Shown in pieces: positions 34,797 to 44,749 of a DNA stretch of 64,000 nucleotides. The notes beneath the pieces were generated by a model that searched no databases, was not told the DNA's origin, and saw only the letters and a list, made by a program, of their open reading frames with translations. Position 1 is the stretch's first letter, and each line of letters opens with the position of its first letter. This DNA comes from CALBPI01 sp038531945 (GTDB lineage: Bacteria; Pseudomonadota; Gammaproteobacteria; Steroidobacterales; Woeseiaceae), in the NCBI GenBank assembly GCA_038531945.1, contig JBCBBH010000003.1:558001-622000 (forward strand), in the 5' to 3' direction. The position numbers and the translations under genes are program-made.

Positions 34797-37388
34797 ATGC
34801 GAATGGATAAACTCACAGCGAAGTTCCAACTTGCGTTGGCAGATGCGCAATCGCTTGCGGTTGGTCGCGACCACCAGTTCATAGAGCCGGTTCACGTCTT
34901 GTTGGCCATGATGCAACAGGATGGCGGTACTGTGCGCGGCTTGTTGGCGCAATCCGGCGGCAATTTGAATCGACTGCGTACAGCTTTGGGGGAGGCGATC
35001 GAGCGCTTGCCCCAAGTGCAAGGTGCCGCAGGCGATGTCCATTTGGGCAAGGACACCGCTCGGTTGTTGAATGTGACCGATAAGCATGCGCAGTCGCGTG
35101 GCGATCAATTTCTTTCGTCTGAATTGTTCGTCCTCGCGACGACCGAAGACCAAGGCGCTGCTGGCCAGGCGCTCGCGTCAGCGGGCTTCACTCAGGCGGC
35201 CGTTGAGAAAGCGATCAATGACATTCGCGGTGGCGAGACTGTGGACGATGCCAATGCGGAAGAGCAGCGTCAGGCGCTCGACAAGTACACGATCGATCTG
35301 ACCGAACGCGCGCTGCAAGGCAAAATCGACCCGATCATCGGGCGCGACGAGGAGATTCGTCGAACGATTCAAATATTGCAGCGACGCACGAAAAACAATC
35401 CTGTGTTGATCGGTGAGCCCGGTGTCGGCAAGACGGCGATTGTTGAGGGGTTGGCGCAGCGAATCGTCGATGGTGAAGTGCCGGAGGGTATGCGAAACAA
35501 GCGCCTGTTGTCATTGGATCTTGGTGCATTGATCGCTGGTGCGAAGTTTCGCGGCGAATTTGAGGAACGTCTGAAGGCGGTCCTGAACGATCTCGCCAAG
35601 CAGGAAGGCCAGATCGTCTTGTTTATCGATGAGTTGCACACCATGGTCGGTGCCGGCAAAGCCGATGGCGCTATGGATGCCGGCAACATGCTCAAACCTG
35701 CGCTGGCGCGAGGAGAGTTGCACTGCGTGGGCGCGACGACCCTCGACGAATATCGCGAATATCTTGAAAAAGACGCAGCGCTGGAACGGCGGTTTCAAAA
35801 AGTGCTGGTGGAAGAGCCTACGGTGGAGGATACCGTCGGTATTCTGCGCGGCCTCAAGGAGCGCTATGAGGTGCATCATGGTGTCGAGATCAGCGATCCG
35901 GCGATCGTCGCAGCGGCGACGCTATCGCATCGATACATCGCCGATCGTCAGTTGCCGGACAAAGCCATTGATCTGATCGACGAGGCAGCATCCAGGATTC
36001 GAATTGAGATCGACTCGAAGCCAGAGACGATGGACCGATTGGACCGTCGCATCATTCAGTTGAAAATCGAGCGTGAAGCGCTCAACAAGGAGTCGGACGA
36101 CGCGTCGCGCAAGCGTCTGGGTGATCTCGAGAGTGAGTTGCAACGACTCGAGCGCGAATACGCGGATCTCGAAGAGGTCTGGAAAGCCGAAAAATCTGCG
36201 ATGAAAGGTGCGACTCACATCAAGGAGTCGATCGAGCGTGCCCGGCTGGAGCTGGAGAGCGCGCGCCGAGCGGGAGATCTTGCCCGCATGTCTGAGATTC
36301 AGTACGGGCAGTTACCGGACCTCGAGAAGCAGCTCGACGATGCATTGGCGGGTGAATCGGAAGCGTCTTCGTTGGTGCGTACCTCCGTGACGGATGAGGA
36401 AGTCGCCGAAATCGTGTCGCGTTGGACCGGTATTCCAGTATCGCGGATGCTTGAGGGTGAGCGCGATAAGTTGCTGCGCATGGAGTCGGCGCTCGCTGAA
36501 CGTGTTGTTGGCCAGCAAGAAGCAGTGACGGCCGTATCGAACGCGATCCGCCGATCCCGTGCCGGCCTGGGTGACCCGGATCGACCGATTGGCTCGTTTC
36601 TGTTTCTGGGTCCGACCGGGGTGGGCAAGACGGAGTTATCCAAAGCACTAGCGCATTTCATGTTCGATAGTGACGATGCGATGGTGCGTATCGATATGTC
36701 CGAGTTCATGGAGAAGCACTCTGTTGCACGTCTGATCGGGGCGCCTCCTGGGTATGTGGGCTATGAATCCGGCGGCTATCTGACCGAAGCTGTCAGGCGT
36801 CGTCCGTATTCGGTGATCTTGCTCGACGAGGTGGAAAAAGCGCATCCGGATGTGTTCAACGTCCTTTTGCAGGTGCTCGATGATGGACGTCTGGCCGATG
36901 GTCAGGGTCGCACAGTCGATTTTCGAAACACGGTAGTCATCATGACGTCTAACCTCGGGTCGGACCGTATTCAGTCAATGGCCGATGCCGCCGACTATGC
37001 TCAGATGAAGTCTTCCGTCATGGAGGTGGTATCCCGTCACTTTCGCCCGGAATTTATCAACCGGGTCGATGACGTTGTGGTGTTTCACTCGCTGGCCGAG
37101 GCGCATATTCGGCAGATCGTCGAAATCCAGTTGCAGCGGCTACGCCAAAGGCTCGCGGAAAGGGATCTCCTATTCGAGATCTCCGATGCCGCACTGGACT
37201 CACTGGCGCGCAGCGGCTTCGATCCGGTGTACGGCGCGCGACCGCTGAAGCGCGCAATTCAGACCGAGATTGAGAATCCGCTTGCTGAGCGAATTCTCGC
37301 TGGAGACTACAGCGGCGACGAGACGGTGCGCGTCGACGTGACTAAAGGCCAGAATGGTGATGCCACGCTAGCCTTTGTGCAGGGCTGA
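34797..37388 (+). CDS. clpB: ATP-dependent disaggregase ClpB
   Basis: ClpB rescues aggregated proteins together with DnaK. The protein is 863 residues: N-terminal Clp domain (KFQLALADAQSLAVGRDH), first AAA+ with Walker A GEPGVGKTAIVEGL and FIDELHTMVGAG, the coiled-coil middle domain at ~410-530 (LESELQRLEREYADLEEVW), second AAA+ with GPTGVGKTELSKAL and GYVGYESGGYLTEAV, and a C-terminal small domain. ATG at 34797 gives MRMDKLTAKF, matching the E. coli start; the GTG at 34776 would add seven residues. Confidence 0.97.
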   Translation: MRMDKLTAKFQLALADAQSLAVGRDHQFIEPVHVLLAMMQQDGGTVRGLLAQSGGNLNRLRTALGEAIERLPQVQGAAGDVHLGKDTARLLNVTDKHAQSRGDQFLSSELFVLATTEDQGAAGQALASAGFTQAAVEKAINDIRGGETVDDANAEEQRQALDKYTIDLTERALQGKIDPIIGRDEEIRRTIQILQRRTKNNPVLIGEPGVGKTAIVEGLAQRIVDGEVPEGMRNKRLLSLDLGALIAGAKFRGEFEERLKAVLNDLAKQEGQIVLFIDELHTMVGAGKADGAMDAGNMLKPALARGELHCVGATTLDEYREYLEKDAALERRFQKVLVEEPTVEDTVGILRGLKERYEVHHGVEISDPAIVAAATLSHRYIADRQLPDKAIDLIDEAASRIRIEIDSKPETMDRLDRRIIQLKIEREALNKESDDASRKRLGDLESELQRLEREYADLEEVWKAEKSAMKGATHIKESIERARLELESARRAGDLARMSEIQYGQLPDLEKQLDDALAGESEASSLVRTSVTDEEVAEIVSRWTGIPVSRMLEGERDKLLRMESALAERVVGQQEAVTAVSNAIRRSRAGLGDPDRPIGSFLFLGPTGVGKTELSKALAHFMFDSDDAMVRIDMSEFMEKHSVARLIGAPPGYVGYESGGYLTEAVRRRPYSVILLDEVEKAHPDVFNVLLQVLDDGRLADGQGRTVDFRNTVVIMTSNLGSDRIQSMADAADYAQMKSSVMEVVSRHFRPEFINRVDDVVVFHSLAEAHIRQIVEIQLQRLRQRLAERDLLFEISDAALDSLARSGFDPVYGARPLKRAIQTEIENPLAERILAGDYSGDETVRVDVTKGQNGDATLAFVQG

Positions 37389-37477
37389 TTCGCGTCAGCC
37401 GTTGTCTGATCGGGAAGATTGATTCAATATGCCGCGTGATGATGGCGCCGCGCGGCGTCATGACAGAGGGTTTACCC

Positions 37478-37780
37478 ATGCCAATCTACGAGTACGTGTG
37501 CCGCGAGTGCGGCCATGAAATGGACGCACTGCAAAAGATCGCGGATGCCCCTTTGGTGGACTGCCCGCAATGCAATAGCCCGTCTCTGAAGCGTCGCATC
37601 TCGGCGCCTAACTTCCGGTTGAAGGGACAGGGTTGGTATGAGACAGACTTCAAGTCGGACAAAGAGAAAAAACGTAATCTTGCGGACGGCGGAAAATCTG
37701 ATGACAAGAGTTCCAAGTCGGATGGCGATAAAAAACCGTCTGACAAGAAGTCGAGTTCTGACGGCGGCAAGGCGGCTTAG
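37478..37780 (+). CDS. FmdB-type zinc ribbon protein
   Basis: This small protein of 100 residues has an N-terminal FmdB-family zinc ribbon (MPIYEYVCRECGHEMDALQ, then DCPQCNSPSLKRR) with two CxxC pairs. From ~residue 55 it becomes a low-complexity tail of Lys, Ser and Asp. The molecular role of this family is not firmly known. ATG at 37478 follows GAGGG at a good distance; the frame opens earlier at 37436 without support. Its place before DUF502 and aspS is conserved in many proteobacteria. Confidence 0.85.
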   Translation: MPIYEYVCRECGHEMDALQKIADAPLVDCPQCNSPSLKRRISAPNFRLKGQGWYETDFKSDKEKKRNLADGGKSDDKSSKSDGDKKPSDKKSSSDGGKAA

Positions 37781-37790
37781 GTAGAGACCT

Positions 37791-38444
37791 ATGGGTTGGT
37801 TCAGGCGTTACATGATTGCTGGTCTGCTGATCTGGTTGCCGATCGGCGTCACTGTGTTCATTGTCAGGATTCTGATCGATCTGACGGACAGTAGCCTCGA
37901 CGGTTTGCTGCGTTGGTTACCGGAAAGTCCGTTGAAGGAGTTCCTGGGTGAGATCCCCGGACTCGGCGCGATCGTATCGGTTTTGATTCTGCTGCTGACG
38001 GGCCTGTTCACCGCGAATATCGTGGGGCGCAGACTGGTCGCTGGCACCGAACAGCTGCTCGAACGAGTACCGCTGGTTCGCACTGTGTACTCCGCGGTCA
38101 AGAACTTTGCCGAAGTGGTGTTCTCGCCAAGTGGCGAGTCGTTCAAACAGGTGCTTTTGGTTCAATATCCTCGGAAAGGTCTGTGGAGTCTTGCGTTCCA
38201 GACATCGACCGAACTGGGTGAGATCCAGGCGCGAACAGGCCAGCCGATGATCTGCACCTTCGTGCCGACCACGCCGAATCCAACCTCCGGCTTCATCATT
38301 ATGGTGCCTCGCGAGGACGCGATCGTTCTGGATATGGACGTCGAGTCTGCATTGAAAATGATCATCTCGCTCGGCGTCGTCGTGCCGGCGTGGGAGCCTG
38401 ACAAGCTGCCGCCGCAGCTTGCGGGTCAACTGGACAAGCCCTAA
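37791..38444 (+). CDS. DUF502 membrane protein
   Basis: This inner-membrane protein of 217 residues has two predicted spans, GLLIWLPIGVTVFIVRILI near residues 8-28 and IVSVLILLLTGLFTANIVG near 62-80, and a soluble C-terminal part with PRKGLWSLAFQT and CTFVPTTPNPTSGF, the recognisable DUF502 motif. No biochemical function is established for the family. It sits 10 bp after the fmdB-like gene and 67 bp before aspS, a conserved trio. Confidence 0.85.
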   Translation: MGWFRRYMIAGLLIWLPIGVTVFIVRILIDLTDSSLDGLLRWLPESPLKEFLGEIPGLGAIVSVLILLLTGLFTANIVGRRLVAGTEQLLERVPLVRTVYSAVKNFAEVVFSPSGESFKQVLLVQYPRKGLWSLAFQTSTELGEIQARTGQPMICTFVPTTPNPTSGFIIMVPREDAIVLDMDVESALKMIISLGVVVPAWEPDKLPPQLAGQLDKP

Positions 38445-38511
38445 AATTCGGCGGCTTTGCTCGGTCCCTGGCTGAGCCCTTCAAATCAGAACCCCGACGG
38501 GCGGAAACACC

Positions 38512-40284
38512 ATGCGCACACACTACTGCGGACAGGTCGATGAGACACTGGTCGACCAAACAATCACTGTAACCGGCTGGGTCCATCGCCGGCGCGATCA
38601 CGGTGGCGTTATTTTCGTCGACTTGCGGGATCGGGAGGGATTACTGCAGGTGGTGTTTAACCCGGGCGATGACGCATTGTTCTCGGCCGCTGAGCGGCTG
38701 CGCAGCGAGTATGTCCTGAAGGTGACCGGGAACGTCCGTTTGCGGCCCGAAGGTATGGCGAATCCTGCGATGACCAGTGGTCAGGTGGAATTGGTCGGTT
38801 CACAACTCGAAATTTTGAACGCCGCGGAGACGCCGCCGTTCCATCACGATGAGCAGACTAACGAAGAGCTGCGTCTGCGTTACCGCTACCTCGATCTTCG
38901 CCGTGAACCAATGTTGGCGAACCTGCGCCTTCGACATGCAGTCACACGAGCGATGCGCAGCTATCTGGATACCGCCGGGTTCGTCGACGTCGAAACGCCC
39001 ATGCTAACGCGGGCGACGCCAGAAGGGGCGCGCGACTACATCGTTCCGAGTCGCACGCATCCCGGGAAGTTTTTTGCGCTGCCGCAGTCGCCGCAGATCT
39101 TCAAGCAGCTGTTGATGATGTCGGGCCTGGATCGCTACTACCAAATCGTGAAGTGCTTTCGCGACGAAGACCTGCGAGCGGATCGTCAACCCGAGTTCAC
39201 GCAGCTGGATATCGAAATGTCGTTCGTGGACGAGAATGACGTGACGGACATGATGGAGTCGATGGTTCGCCACCTCTTCAAGGAAGTGATGGACATTGAA
39301 CTGCCGTCGCCGTTCCCGCGAATGAGCTACGCCGAAGCGATGCAACGCTATGGGTCTGACAAGCCGGATCTTCGAATCGATCTCGAACTGATCGAAGTCG
39401 CCGACTTGATGGGCGAAGTCGAGTTCAAAGTATTCGCCGGGCCGGCGAAAGATCCGGAAGGGCGGGTGACCGCACTGCGCTTGCCCGGAGGCGCGGAGCT
39501 CTCGCGTAAAGAGATAGACGAATACACAAGTTTCGTCAGTCGTTATGGCGCAAAAGGTCTCGCTTACATCAAGGTCAACGATATCGACGCGGGCAGGGAT
39601 GGTTTGCAATCGCCGATTCTGAAGTTCCTGCCAGATGATGCCGTCGACGGCATCATGCAACGCACCGGTGCGCAGTCCGGCGACGTCGTGTTTTTCGGTG
39701 CGGACAAGGCGCGTGTGGTCAACGATGCGCTTGGCGCATTACGGGTGAAACTTGGTGAAGATCGAGGCCTGGTTGCGGAAGGTTGGCGGCCGCTGTGGGT
39801 CGTCGATTTTCCGATGTTTGAGAAGGACACACAGTCCGGGCGCTGGACATCTTTGCACCATCCGTTCACAGCGCCTCGCGTATCCGATGCCGAAGCTTTG
39901 CGTGCCGATCCAGCCGATGCACCGTCTCGGGCGTACGACATGGTGCTGAACGGTTCCGAGGTGGGTGGTGGTTCGATTCGTATCCACGACCAGTCGATTC
40001 AGGCGGCGGTCTTCGATATTCTCGATATCTCAAAAGAAGAAGCGGAAGAAAAGTTCGGCTTCCTTCTGCGCGCGCTGCAATACGGGTGCCCACCTCACGG
40101 TGGCATCGCGTTCGGTCTCGACAGGCTGGTCATGTTGATGGCGGGTGCTGACAGTATTCGCGACGTCATTGCGTTTCCGAAAACCCAGTCCGCGCATTGC
40201 CCGTTAACGGATGCGCCAGGCGAAGTTTCGGCCGATCAGTTGCGTGAAACCGGTATCCGACTGCGAGCCAAACAGCAGGCCTGA
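38512..40284 (+). CDS. aspS: Aspartyl-tRNA synthetase
   Basis: AspS charges tRNA-Asp. The protein is 590 residues, the bacterial form with an N-terminal OB-fold anticodon domain (TVTGWVHRRRDHGGVIFVDL), class II motif 2 (CFRDEDLRADRQPEFTQLD), an inserted GAD domain at ~300-420 and motif 3 (GGIAFGLDRLVMLMAG). Whether it also charges tRNA-Asn cannot be judged from this window. The next gene starts 2 bp after its stop. Confidence 0.97.
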   Translation: MRTHYCGQVDETLVDQTITVTGWVHRRRDHGGVIFVDLRDREGLLQVVFNPGDDALFSAAERLRSEYVLKVTGNVRLRPEGMANPAMTSGQVELVGSQLEILNAAETPPFHHDEQTNEELRLRYRYLDLRREPMLANLRLRHAVTRAMRSYLDTAGFVDVETPMLTRATPEGARDYIVPSRTHPGKFFALPQSPQIFKQLLMMSGLDRYYQIVKCFRDEDLRADRQPEFTQLDIEMSFVDENDVTDMMESMVRHLFKEVMDIELPSPFPRMSYAEAMQRYGSDKPDLRIDLELIEVADLMGEVEFKVFAGPAKDPEGRVTALRLPGGAELSRKEIDEYTSFVSRYGAKGLAYIKVNDIDAGRDGLQSPILKFLPDDAVDGIMQRTGAQSGDVVFFGADKARVVNDALGALRVKLGEDRGLVAEGWRPLWVVDFPMFEKDTQSGRWTSLHHPFTAPRVSDAEALRADPADAPSRAYDMVLNGSEVGGGSIRIHDQSIQAAVFDILDISKEEAEEKFGFLLRALQYGCPPHGGIAFGLDRLVMLMAGADSIRDVIAFPKTQSAHCPLTDAPGEVSADQLRETGIRLRAKQQA

Positions 40285-40286
40285 AG

Positions 40287-40961
40287 ATGCACGACGCTGC
40301 TTCGCATGTTGTCGTGCTGCAAGGGTCGTGGCTTGACGGTGCGGAGGCGACGATCATGGGGCGGCGGTTGTCGGAGCGCCACCGCTTCGACACGCGTCAG
40401 TTGAACTATCGAACGGCGCGCGCGAGTCTGCAGCAAAACGTCCAGCACTTGCGCGAGTTTGTTGAACATGAGTTGCGTCCACACGCATCAGCTTCCTGCC
40501 ATTTTGTTGGCCATAGTCTCGGTGGGCTGATCATCCTGCAAATGCTCGCTGACTGGCACGACGCACCGTCGGGCCGGGTGGTTTTGCTCGGCACGCCGCT
40601 GTCCGATTCCAACGCTGCCGAGCGGTTGGCGTCACTCACCAGTGGGCGCAGTATGTTGGGTAGCTCGATCGCATCGGGCGATGCGATCGATTGCGGCAGG
40701 ATGCTGAGCGCCTGTGTCGATCGGCGAGACGTCGGCATGATCGCTGGAACGATGAGCGTTGGTCAGGGTGAGCGTATCGCGGATTTGCCACGACCCAACG
40801 ACGGTTCTGTGACCACTGAGGAGACGTCACACGAGCGGTTGACCGACCACTTGCGTCTGGCGGCGACCCACACAACGCTCGTGACCTCGCGGGAAGTGAT
40901 CGATCAGGTCGCAGGGTTCCTGAAGCACGGTCGTTTCGACCGCGCCCGCCACCGTCGTTGA
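40287..40961 (+). CDS. Alpha/beta-hydrolase, lipase-like
   Basis: The protein is 224 residues with the nucleophile elbow CHFVGHSLGGLIILQML (Ser at ~75), an oxyanion region near VVVLQGSWLDG and a possible catalytic His near the C-terminus. It resembles the short esterase/lipase-like alpha/beta-hydrolases, whose substrates are unknown. It starts 2 bp after aspS and is probably cotranscribed. It ends one base before the mutS stop on the opposite strand. Function beyond a serine hydrolase cannot be stated. Confidence 0.75.
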   Translation: MHDAASHVVVLQGSWLDGAEATIMGRRLSERHRFDTRQLNYRTARASLQQNVQHLREFVEHELRPHASASCHFVGHSLGGLIILQMLADWHDAPSGRVVLLGTPLSDSNAAERLASLTSGRSMLGSSIASGDAIDCGRMLSACVDRRDVGMIAGTMSVGQGERIADLPRPNDGSVTTEETSHERLTDHLRLAATHTTLVTSREVIDQVAGFLKHGRFDRARHRR

Positions 40962-40962
40962 T

Positions 40963-43551
40963 CTACCGATCGCGCAGTCGCGCGAGTTGGTAGATCAGGT
41001 CGAGCGCCTCTCGGGGCGTCAGGTTATCCGGGTCGAGACTCCCGACAGCGTCGAGCACCGCTGCATCGGCATCGCTCAACGCGTCTTCCTCGATCTCTGG
41101 CGCCGCAAAGTCGAGTACCGTCTGTCCGTGCGTGTTGTCACCGCGTCCGGCCTCGAGTTGTGCCAGGTAGCGTCGCGCACGTTTTACAACGGCCCGTGGC
41201 ACGCCTGCCAAGGCCGCGACTTGCAGACCGTAACTCTGGTTGGCAGGCCCGGGTTTGACCGTATGCAAAAATACTAATCGGCCGTTATGCTCCGTGGCGT
41301 CGAGATGCACGTTGGCGGCCGTCGGTTGCGATTGTGGCAGACCGGTCAATTCGAAATAGTGAGTCGCAAACAAAGTGAATGCGCGTACGGTCGCTGCCAT
41401 GTGATCCGCCGCGGCCCATGCCAAAGACAGACCGTCGAAGGTGCTGGTGCCACGCCCGATTTCATCCATCAACACCAGACTATGCGCCGTTGCATTGTGC
41501 AGGATGTTGGCAGTTTCGGTCATTTCGACCATGAATGTCGATCGCCCGCCGGCGAGATCGTCACTTGCACCAATCCGGGTGAACACGCGATCGATTGGGC
41601 CCAACGTCATTGCGCCTGCCGGAACAAAACTGCCGATTCTCGCCAGGATGACCAACAGCGCGTTTTGCCGCATGAATGTCGACTTGCCGCCCATGTTGGG
41701 GCCGGTGATGATCAGCAGTCGACGTTGATCATCGATCGCAAGATCATTGGCGACAAAACGTTCGCCAATCGCATGCTCCACCACAAGGTGGCGTCCGTTG
41801 CGAATTTCGATGCAGGGTTCGTCGACCAGTTTGGGTCGAACGAGATTCCGGCGCTCGCTCATCTCTGCGAGATTGTTGAGCACGTCGATCGTGGCAACGC
41901 TCTCGGCCATGACTTGCAACGCCGACAGTTCTGCCTGCACATCACGGGTTAACTGATCGAACAACTCGCGTTCGCGTGCCATCGCCTTGTCGCGGGCGCT
42001 CAGCACCTCATCTTCGAACCGCTTGAGCTCCGGTGTGATGTAGCGTTCGGCGGACTTCAGCGTTTGCCTTCGCGTGTATTCTTCCGGTGTATTGACGGCC
42101 TGAGCCTTGCTGATTTCGATGTAGTAGCCGTGTACACGGTTGTAGCCGACTTTGAGCGTTGCGAGTCCGGTTCTTTCGCGCTCGCGAATTTCCAGCTCGC
42201 CGAGAAAAGCATTGGCGTTGTCGCGCAGCGTACGCAATGCGTCCAGCGCCTCGTCGAAACCTGTTGCGAAGACGTCGCCATCGCGCAGATGGACAGGTGG
42301 CGAAGGTTGGATCGCACGCTCGAGAAGTTCGGCAAGCGCAGAATGGTCCCCGAGCTCTGTGACCAGGGTGCGCAATAGCGTTTGTCCATTTTCCGCCAGT
42401 GCGGACCGCAGTTGCGGCAGCTCTCGTAATGCCGTTCCGAGACGCGCAAGATCGCGTGGCCCCGCGCGGTCGAGCGCAATGCGCGCGAGGATACGTTCGA
42501 CATCGCCCACCTGATCCAGCGCACTGCGCAGTCGGCTTCGGATCGTGGGGTCTGCCAGCCCGTCGATCGCGTCGTAGCGCGCGTTTAATTGTTCATCGTC
42601 TGTCAGCGGCTCGTGCAACCAGCGGCGCAACAGGCGGCTACCCATAGATGTGGCGCAATCGTCGAGAACGGCGGCAACGGTCATCGACGGGTTATCGGAC
42701 AGACTGGTATCCAATTCGAGGTTTCGCCGCGTTGTCGCGTCGAGAATGACCTGCGACGACACGTCGCGAACGCGAATACCGCGAAGATGCGGCAGGCTGC
42801 GCTTCTGGGTTTGCTGCACATACTCGAACAGCGCGCCCGCGGCCATTACGCGAGCGTCAGCCTCCGGCAACCCGAATCCCGAGAGGTCGCGGGTGCCGAA
42901 GTGAGTGCACAGCAATCGCTCGGCGGTTTCGGGGTCGAAGTGCCAGTCATGTCGTTCCTGCCAGACAGCGCTTGCGAACTCGCTGATAAGCGCACTGATA
43001 CGTTTCTCGTCAGCTTCCCGGTACAACACCTCAGAGGGACCTAGCCGCGCGAGCTCAGCGGCCAGATCATCGCGCGTGGTAGCCGTCGCGCTGACCTCGA
43101 ACCGACCTGCGGCAAGTTCCAGGGCGGCGATCCCGGTGGTCTGCTTTTGCCAGCACACGGCGACGACCAGGCTCGGACGCGCATCCAGCAAAGACTCGTC
43201 GGTCAAAGTGCCGGGTGTGACAACGCGCACAACAGCGCGTTCTACGGGCCCCTTGCTGGTGGTCGGGTCTCCGACCTGCTCACAGATCGCGACGGATTCA
43301 CCGAGTGCGAGCAGCCGAGCGATGTAGCCGTCTGCCGCATGATAAGGGACTCCGGCCATCGGCACGGGTTTGCCTGCGGACTTGCCACGGGCGGTCAACG
43401 TAATATCTACCAGTTTCGCTGCCCGCTCGGCGTCTTCGTAGAACAACTCGTAGAAGTCGCCCATCCGATAGAACAGCAAGGTACTGGGGTAGTCGGATTT
43501 CAGCGCCAAGTATTGGCGCATCATCGGAGTGTGCTGCGTTGCATCCGCCAT
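40963..43551 (-). CDS. mutS: DNA mismatch repair protein MutS
   Basis: MutS recognises mismatches and small loops. The protein is 862 residues. The mismatch-reading F-x-E motif is in YRMGDFYELFYEDA near residue 35. The connector, core and clamp domains follow, then the ATPase with Walker A GPNMGGKSTFMRQ, DEIGRGTSTFDGLSLAWA and FATHYFELTG, and a C-terminal helical part (LTPREALDLIYQL) that fits the tetramerisation segment. mutL is not in the window. Confidence 0.97.
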   Translation of the reverse strand: MADATQHTPMMRQYLALKSDYPSTLLFYRMGDFYELFYEDAERAAKLVDITLTARGKSAGKPVPMAGVPYHAADGYIARLLALGESVAICEQVGDPTTSKGPVERAVVRVVTPGTLTDESLLDARPSLVVAVCWQKQTTGIAALELAAGRFEVSATATTRDDLAAELARLGPSEVLYREADEKRISALISEFASAVWQERHDWHFDPETAERLLCTHFGTRDLSGFGLPEADARVMAAGALFEYVQQTQKRSLPHLRGIRVRDVSSQVILDATTRRNLELDTSLSDNPSMTVAAVLDDCATSMGSRLLRRWLHEPLTDDEQLNARYDAIDGLADPTIRSRLRSALDQVGDVERILARIALDRAGPRDLARLGTALRELPQLRSALAENGQTLLRTLVTELGDHSALAELLERAIQPSPPVHLRDGDVFATGFDEALDALRTLRDNANAFLGELEIRERERTGLATLKVGYNRVHGYYIEISKAQAVNTPEEYTRRQTLKSAERYITPELKRFEDEVLSARDKAMARERELFDQLTRDVQAELSALQVMAESVATIDVLNNLAEMSERRNLVRPKLVDEPCIEIRNGRHLVVEHAIGERFVANDLAIDDQRRLLIITGPNMGGKSTFMRQNALLVILARIGSFVPAGAMTLGPIDRVFTRIGASDDLAGGRSTFMVEMTETANILHNATAHSLVLMDEIGRGTSTFDGLSLAWAAADHMAATVRAFTLFATHYFELTGLPQSQPTAANVHLDATEHNGRLVFLHTVKPGPANQSYGLQVAALAGVPRAVVKRARRYLAQLEAGRGDNTHGQTVLDFAAPEIEEDALSDADAAVLDAVGSLDPDNLTPREALDLIYQLARLRDR

Positions 43552-43660
43552 TCGGAGTGACTGATCTGCAAAAACTGAGGGCCGCAGATGCTAGCCGGAT
43601 GTCATCCGCAAGTCGAACATGGCACGATGGCGCGCTCGCGGCGGCAGACCAGGGCCCATT

Positions 43661-44749
43661 GTGAACATCGCGCATCTCGAACTCGGGCGGCACCAGTATG
43701 GTGGGGCGTTACAGGTCCGCCACCTGCTCAATGCGTTGGAGGACGGCGTACACAATCATCGTTTGGTGACCGCGGCCGAAAGTGACCTGCACGCGTGGGC
43801 GGAGGCCGAGGGTCAACCTCATGCTGCGCTCAAGTTTCGGGGCGAACATGATGTGATGTTTGTCGTACGTCTGGCCCGTTGGCTTCGTGCGAATCGTATC
43901 GATCTTTTGCATGTGCACAGCCGCCGCGGCGCGGACTGGATGGGTCCGCTCGCTGCTGGCGTTGGCGGCGCCGCGTGTATTTTGACGCGACGTGTCGACC
44001 ACCCGCCACCGCTGTGGTTGCGCTGGATGGTCGCGCGGCGCTACCTGAGAGTCGTGGGCATCAGTGATGCGATCAGCACCGTACTCCGTGACGGCGGAAT
44101 CGAGGACGACGCTTTGCTGACCATACGCAGCGCCATCGACCCGGTCCGTATCGACGCCGCGCCGACCGTCGATTTGCGCACGTTGATCCCGGGCTGCTCC
44201 GAGGATGCTCCCGTTATCGCGGTCATCGCACAGTTGATCGATCGCAAAGGCCATCGCTTCCTGATCGAAGGGCTCGGAGGCCTTCGCGCCAAGTTTCCTG
44301 ACCTGCGGGTCGCTTTTTTTGGTCGTGGCGGCTTGCGCAAGGAACTCGAAACTGCAGTGCATGCTGCCGGTCACGCGGACTGTGTTTGGTTTGCTGGTTT
44401 TCGCGATGACTTGCTCAGCTTGCTACCCAGTGTCTCTGTCGTCGTGCATCCCGCTGTGCGCGAGGGCTTGGGTGTCAGTCTTCTGCAGGCGGCGGCGGCC
44501 AGAGTGCCTGTTGTGGGTTTCGCGACCGGTGGTCTCACAGAGGCGGTAGTTCATGAGCATACGGGCCTTTTGGTCCGGGTAGGCGACGCCGTCGCGCTGT
44601 CAGCGGCCATCAGTCGGATACTCGCTGACGACGAGTTGGCGTCCCGCCTCGGAGACAATGGTCGACGTCGAATCGAGGCAGAATTCTCGATTCCGGTCAT
44701 GGCGCGGCGTTATGCTGCACTCTACGACGTACTTGCTGAGGAAATCTGA
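43661..44749 (+). CDS. GT4-type glycosyltransferase
   Basis: The protein is 362 residues with two Rossmann-like halves of the GT-B fold. Visible are GRHQYGGALQVRHLLNAL and HVHSRRGADWMG in the acceptor half, and VIAQLIDRKGHRFLIEGLGG, FFGRGGLRKELE and REGLGVSLLQAAAARVPVV in the donor half. The usual E-x7-E pair ends in Gln instead of Glu. It may act on surface polysaccharide or lipopolysaccharide core, but no such neighbours support that. The GTG start at 43661 follows AGGG; the ATG at 43619 would add 14 basic residues and is the alternative. Confidence 0.82.
   Translation: MNIAHLELGRHQYGGALQVRHLLNALEDGVHNHRLVTAAESDLHAWAEAEGQPHAALKFRGEHDVMFVVRLARWLRANRIDLLHVHSRRGADWMGPLAAGVGGAACILTRRVDHPPPLWLRWMVARRYLRVVGISDAISTVLRDGGIEDDALLTIRSAIDPVRIDAAPTVDLRTLIPGCSEDAPVIAVIAQLIDRKGHRFLIEGLGGLRAKFPDLRVAFFGRGGLRKELETAVHAAGHADCVWFAGFRDDLLSLLPSVSVVVHPAVREGLGVSLLQAAAARVPVVGFATGGLTEAVVHEHTGLLVRVGDAVALSAAISRILADDELASRLGDNGRRRIEAEFSIPVMARRYAALYDVLAEEI

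Noticed and set aside
37437..37461. Terminator between clpB and the fmdB-like gene
   Set aside because: The GC-rich palindromic stretch needs a 3-nt bulge to pair and has no T-run; it was not called.
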